Origin: Sporothrix humicola
Taxonomy: Eukaryota; Ascomycota; Sordariomycetes; Ophiostomatales; Ophiostomataceae
Length of the DNA: 64,000 bases
Reading direction: 5' to 3'
Assembly: GCA_021396245.1 (NCBI GenBank)
Contig: WNYE01000007.1
Span: 310,001-374,000, forward strand
The notes beneath the pieces were generated by a model. The model had not been told where the DNA came from, did not search any database, and was given only the letters and a program-made list of their open reading frames with translations. Of the stretch, positions 59,489-64,000 are shown piece after piece (position 1 is the stretch's first letter; every line of letters begins with the position of its first letter). The translations under genes and the position numbers were made by a program.

Positions 59489-61510
59489 TCATTTCGTTGG
59501 GTATCCGATGGGGTACGTATCGCTTGTCGTCGAAGTATAAACAGTTTGCTGCTGGTAAGGCGGCTGCTGGCTCTGGTTTTGTTGTTGGAGTTGGTGGTGG
59601 TACTGCTGCGATTGCTGGTGCGAGAGCGAGAGCGAATGCTGAGAGTGATGCGCGTGCTGCGAGTGTGGTTGTTGCTGCTGTTGTTGCTGCTGCAACTGGC
59701 GGCGTCGCAGCTCGTCGGGCGTCTCTTTCTTCGGCGGCGGGGGCGGAGGCGGTCCGCTCGGGTGCGGTGCAAGGCGGACAGGGAGGGAGAAGGTGGTCGA
59801 GCTCGCTCCAGCGCTGGCAGGCACGCCGGGGAGGCCGTTGCCGAGGCCGGTGGAAATCGGGACGGGCACGCGTTGGATGGAATCGGAGGTGGCTACTCGT
59901 GCTCCCAGTCCCGGATGTACAGCCTGTCCACTTGCGCGGCCAAGGCTGCCGAGTCCGGCACTGCTGCTGGTGCTGCCGCCGCCGCTCCCAGATCCAACGG
60001 CTGGCCGCGTAGGGGACCGATTCGGAAGGCTGATGCCATGTTGGTCACAGGGTGACAAAATATCGCCCACAATAGGGATCTCACCTGAAGTTGGTGTCTG
60101 TAGTGTACGGTCACGGTCGTCGCCGTGGTACGTCGTCGGGGAATCGGTGCCGCGGAGAAGCTCCTGTGTGGCAGGCGACAGCTGAGGCGCGAGGTGGGAC
60201 TTGCGGTTGTCCCGCTCCATCATGCCGACAGCCCACTCACGCAGATCGACGGGCGTTCTCTTGGCGGCCTGGACAAACGGATCGCGGTCCTAGATGTGTT
60301 AGTAGAGCTGATGCGGGAAAGAAGAAGCAGGATCTGGCCTTTGAAGAGAAGCAAATAAAGCAAGCGTATGTATAAATTTATGACAAAGGACAAAAGGAAA
60401 GCAACAAAGGAAAACGTCACAAGCAAGCGGTCGCACAGGAAGCCAACCGCGGTTGCTTCATTGGTTCACTCACAAACAGCTCCTGCGGCGTCGGCCGCTC
60501 GTCGGGGTTCTTGAAGAGACACTTTTGGATCATGTCTTCAAGAATGCTGGGGAAGGCGTCGCTCTTAGGTAGGCGTGGTGCGGGCTCGTGAACAATTTGC
60601 TGGAGGAGATCGAGAATACCGGCGGGGGCGCTCTCGGCGTCAGACAGCTGCTCGCTGGCAGCAAAGGGGAACTTTCCAATAGCCAGCTCCATGATGGACA
60701 GACCAAAACTCCAGACATCCGACTTGACTGTGTACCGCTCGCCCTGGATACGCTCGGGTGCCATGTATGTTGATGTACCGACAAAGGTGTCGGCAATGGA
60801 GTTGATGAGTTCGCCAGAAACGCCAAAGTCGCAGAGCTTGATGTTACCACGGGAGTTGAGGAGGATATTGGAAGGCTTGATGTCGCGGTGCATAATGTGG
60901 TGCTTCACGTAGAGGTAGGTCAGGCCGCCAAGGGTGGCTTCAGCAATTTTGCCGAGGACGTCAACGCGGACAGGGCCAAAAACACGGGACACGCGGTCGA
61001 GGGAACCGACATCCATATACTCCATGCACATGATAACGTCGTTGTTGTCGTTGAGGAACGAGCCGTAAAAAGTGACGATGTACTCGGAGTGGCAGCCACG
61101 CATGATCTGCAGCTCGCGCACAATACGCTTGCGCATTTCCCGCTTTGCCTCGACATGGATGACCTGGTAGGTGTTAAACAAGAGCCACAAGGTTGAACTA
61201 GGATATCCCGACGCAATATAAAAAAAGCCACAGCCTGGAAAGGAAGACATACCTTGCGGGCAATCGTTGTGTTGGTCGGGATGTGCCGGACTTTGCTGAC
61301 GGTACCGCCGTTGCCAGAGCCGAGTTCCTTGATGAACTCGATGTCTTCAGGGCGCAGGTCCAGGTTGTATTCGATGCCAATCTCGAGATGTGCAGACTCG
61401 TCGTTGCCGTTGGCGGTCTCGGCAGTCGGCGGTGGCTTGGGAGCGGCGGGTGTCAAGGCAAGGGCCTTGAAGTTCTTCCGCTTCATCGACCGGGGCGCGA
61501 AGTCGGCCAT
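59489..61510 (-). CDS. ste7: MAP kinase kinase, Ste7/Mst7 type (pheromone/invasive-growth pathway)
   Basis: Dual-specificity kinase of 582 residues that should phosphorylate a Fus3/Kss1/Pmk1-type MAP kinase. Three exons: 61253-61510, 60474-61163 and 59489-60289. The N-terminal KRKNFKALAL (10-19) has the basic-then-hydrophobic pattern of a MAPK docking site. The kinase shows the Gly loop GSGNGG (64-69), Lys86 in ARK (last codon of exon 1), H178-R179-D180, D198-F-G, and activation-loop sites S208 and T212 (S-I-A-D-T). The MAPE segment follows. Close matches such as CHSEYIVTFYG and CMEYMDVGSLDR mark the Ste7/Mst7 group rather than Pbs2 or Mkk1. Intron 2 is long (184 bases) but ends with CTAAC and CTAG. 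After the kinase (about residue 342) comes a roughly 240-residue tail rich in Ser, Gly, Pro and, at about 514-564, Gln/His, longer than I expect for Mst7. Context gives no link to the melanin genes. Confidence 0.93.
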
Positions 61511-63655
61511 GGTGGGCGATGTGGACAGCGGGGAAAGGAGGAGGCGGGGAGAGGTGAATATGCAGCGACCTGCAGGAGATAGGGCTGAAATAGAATTCCC
61601 AAGAACAGGCTCGCGATGCTGCTCGCAAAACAAGATCGAAGGAAAGATCGACTGGCGCTGGGGGCGGGTTGTCTTGTCGGTGGGCGGTGAGCGGTCAGGA
61701 GGCAGGAACGATCGAGAATGGGAATCGGTCGAGAAGATGGTCGGAGAGGGTCGAGAGAACGGGGTCGGCAGCGAGGAAAGGGGAAGCCACGGCGGCAGAG
61801 ATGCAAGGAGCAGGAGCAGGAGAGAACAGGGAACAGCAGGACAAAAAAGCACAAAAGATAGAGATGAAGGTGCGTAAGAAGAAAAAAGACCTCGTCAAAG
61901 GAGGAAAGAGCAACGCAGTTCACGGCTCGGGTGGGTGGGCTTTGTTTCTTTCTGGCGGCAAGCGGGAAAGAGAGTTGTCACAAACTGGGAAGGAGGGGCG
62001 GCTTGGTGAGGAGAGCAAAGAGAACAGGAGAGGGAAAGGATGACAGTGAGTGGCCTGGGCCATGCTAGGAGCAGTTTGGCGCTGGCGAATCTGGAGACAG
62101 AACGGGCACCAAAACGGGGTCTCCCTGTTCGCTTCTGTTCCCCTCGTGGCCCCCACTTTTTGTCTCTGTCGCCAGGAACAGCGCCAAAGGGCCCTATGTC
62201 TTAGTGTGTTAGTGCGCCGTATTAGTGGCCTATTACTGGCGGTTTACACACATCAAAAAAGGGGGCGGCAAATGGTGAAGCAATGTTTGGACGAATTCGG
62301 CCGCTTTCACGGGAAGCAAGTCAGATACGAGCAAGATATCTACAACAAGTAAGACTGCACATGGGACAGCCTTTATTGAAGGCACAGCTTCTCATGTCTC
62401 AACGTCCACGATAACCCCAACTGACGCGTCTTGTTGGGCAGCAAAAAAGGTACGAATAAGAGCTGCACCTTTGCGGATGCAGGAGTTGAATTTGTCCGTC
62501 CCTTGCTTCTGCTGTCGTGCAGCTCGGGTACCTGTCGCGGTGCTGGCAACCGACCGGCATGTGCAGTAGCACCGCCGAGAAGCTGTGCTTCTGGAGCGGC
62601 CAGGGGCGCAAGGTGAAGAAAAAGAAATGTTTTTATGTGAGAAACGAGAGCTTGAGGAGCTCGCAGAAACAGCTCTGTCATGGCTCCTTCCGTTTTCGAT
62701 GTTCCTGTCTGCGTCAGGGTGATCACATCCCCTGAGCCTTGTCTGAGCTAGTGGCCGTTGGCGTGTTAGAGCGTTTGGCCGTCTGAAATACCCTGTCGTT
62801 TCTTGGTTTCAAACCTAACATCCACTAATACGTAGAGACCCAAAGCTGGCGTGGTGCCCCTTTCTACCGTTTTTTCGAGTATCTCTCCTGCCGGGTTGTT
62901 ACAGGCGGTACTTTCCTCAACAACGGCCTCTCACCTTCCCCTAGAAACGGTGGCCTGGACCACGCCCGGCCAGGTCTCTCCTCGTGCCAAGCCTTTTGAA
63001 CCCCTGTTTTCCTTCCCCGCCATCAGCGATTGGGCCTCTTGGCCAGCGAGCCAGGCCACTCAGGTCCATAAACGCCCCTCTCCTCTCCATCACCAAATGT
63101 AGTTAATTCTGTGATGAAAAAGGCACGCTGTACGTCGTAAGGATCAAGAGAGCTTTGGGATGCTGATGGATGCTCCATGTTCCGCGTTTCAGCAGGCCGA
63201 CGCTTGTCCTGGTAAAACGGCAAAACAGGGTTCAAACGGGAAGGAAGCCATCTGAGCTCTGAGTTGAGAATCATGCAAAAAGAATAGAATGGTGATGGCA
63301 TCAATTTTGAAAAGACCATTCTTAGTTGCAGCCAACCAATATTTGATTTGGGAGTGGGAACCTAAGCGCCACATCCACATTGGCGGTGATTTTCTGGGAG
63401 GATCGATATTAATAGTTTGCAAGTATGGAGTATCTTGCTTGCACGGATTGGGTAATGGAGCATTTGGTGATTTTGAAAAAATATTTTCTGATTTTTTTTT
63501 CTTATCTAGTTATGTACTTTCGTTGTATCAAACCCCATTATCCAATTTCTGGGCCTGTGGGTGGTGCTATCCATTTTGCTTATCTATAGTTTTTGATCAT
63601 TTTGTTCGCTTTCGGTTTCATTTCGTTATTTTCATCTTCTCCTCTCCCTGGGTAT
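61511..63655. other. Intergenic region between MAPKK and thiolase
   Basis: The first 500 bases are the purine-rich (+ strand) promoter/leader side of the kinase gene. The remainder carries only short frames without recognisable domains; the last part is the thiolase 3' untranslated region. No RNA gene or repeat is recognised. Confidence 0.6.
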
Positions 63656-64000
63656 CTACACAGACTCGACACGCTGGACGACCATGGCCGTGGCCGCACC
63701 GCCGCCGTTGCAGATGGCGGCCACGCCGTACTCGCCAGGCTTGAGCTGGTGGAGCAGGGTGACCAGGATACGCGAGCCGGAGCTGCCGAGGGCGTGGCCC
63801 AGCGAGATGGCGCCGCCAAGCGGGTTGACGCGGGCATCGGCGCCGAGGTTGAGGATCTTCTCGTTGGCCTTGATGACGGCGGCAAAGGCCTCGTTGAACT
63901 CCCACACAGCAACGTCCTTCTGGGTGATGCCGGCCCGCTCGAGGGCAATGGGCACGGCCTTGGCGGGGGCCACGGGGAAGTCAATGGGCTCGACAGCCGC
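63656..64000 (-). CDS. erg10: Acetyl-CoA C-acetyltransferase (thiolase), C-terminal part, cut by the window edge
   Basis: The last 114 codons of a thiolase; the rest lies beyond the right edge, and the frame is open to base 64000. The fragment has the thiolase C-terminal motifs in order: WEFNEAFAAV, NPLGGAISLGHALGSSGSR with the active-site His, and ICNGGGAATAM with the second catalytic Cys. The enzyme condenses two acetyl-CoA to acetoacetyl-CoA, the first step of ergosterol/mevalonate synthesis if cytosolic; mitochondrial ACAT is the alternative. The C-terminus QRVESV is not a peroxisomal SKL-type signal, which argues against a peroxisomal beta-oxidation thiolase. The N-terminal half is needed to settle location. 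Confidence 0.9.
   Translation of the reverse strand, partial: AAVEPIDFPVAPAKAVPIALERAGITQKDVAVWEFNEAFAAVIKANEKILNLGADARVNPLGGAISLGHALGSSGSRILVTLLHQLKPGEYGVAAICNGGGAATAMVVQRVESV

Noticed and set aside
1..64000. Scytalone dehydratase gene
   Set aside because: Looked for as the missing pathway step; no frame in the window shows a protein I recognise as this enzyme.

Overview
The window is nuclear DNA of a filamentous ascomycete, most likely a Sordariomycete. The support is short introns with GT...AG ends and CTAAC-like branch points, Zn2Cys6 regulators, an iterative fungal polyketide synthase and Ste7-type kinase signalling. Coding stretches look GC-rich beside AT-richer, low-complexity intergenic DNA. 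I cannot name the genus.

The left 47 kb holds a loosely packed DHN-melanin gene cluster. It has, in order, a CMR1/PIG1-type regulator with two C2H2 fingers plus a Zn2Cys6 domain (6993-10631, +), an SDR hydroxynaphthalene reductase (14967-15773, +), an AflR-type Zn2Cys6 regulator (18407-20041, -), a melanin-type non-reducing PKS with domain order SAT-KS-AT-PT-ACP-ACP-TE (25561-32328, -) and a secreted multicopper oxidase of Fet3/Abr1 type (44911-46765, -). The implied route is: the PKS makes 1,3,6,8-tetrahydroxynaphthalene, the reductase makes scytalone and/or vermelone, and the oxidase polymerises DHN outside the cell. Scytalone dehydratase is not in the window. The two regulators probably share control of the cluster. 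An 11-bp match to the AflR consensus, TCGGTGACCGA, sits inside a perfect 13-bp palindrome about 0.94 kb upstream of the PKS start.

The right 11 kb is compact and housekeeping-like: a FUSC/Bre4-like membrane protein (52861-56869, -), divergent from it a HAD-family phosphatase (57642-58786, +), a Ste7/Mst7-type MAP kinase kinase (59489-61510, -) and the C-terminal end of an acetyl-CoA acetyltransferase cut by the right edge (63656-64000, -).

The most unusual global property is gene sparsity in the left four fifths. Intergenic stretches of about 7.0, 4.3, 2.6, 5.5, 12.6 and 6.1 kb contain no protein I can recognise. They hold short tandem repeats, polypurine/polypyrimidine blocks and a few palindromes. 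I found no tRNA, rRNA, CRISPR or recognisable transposon gene.
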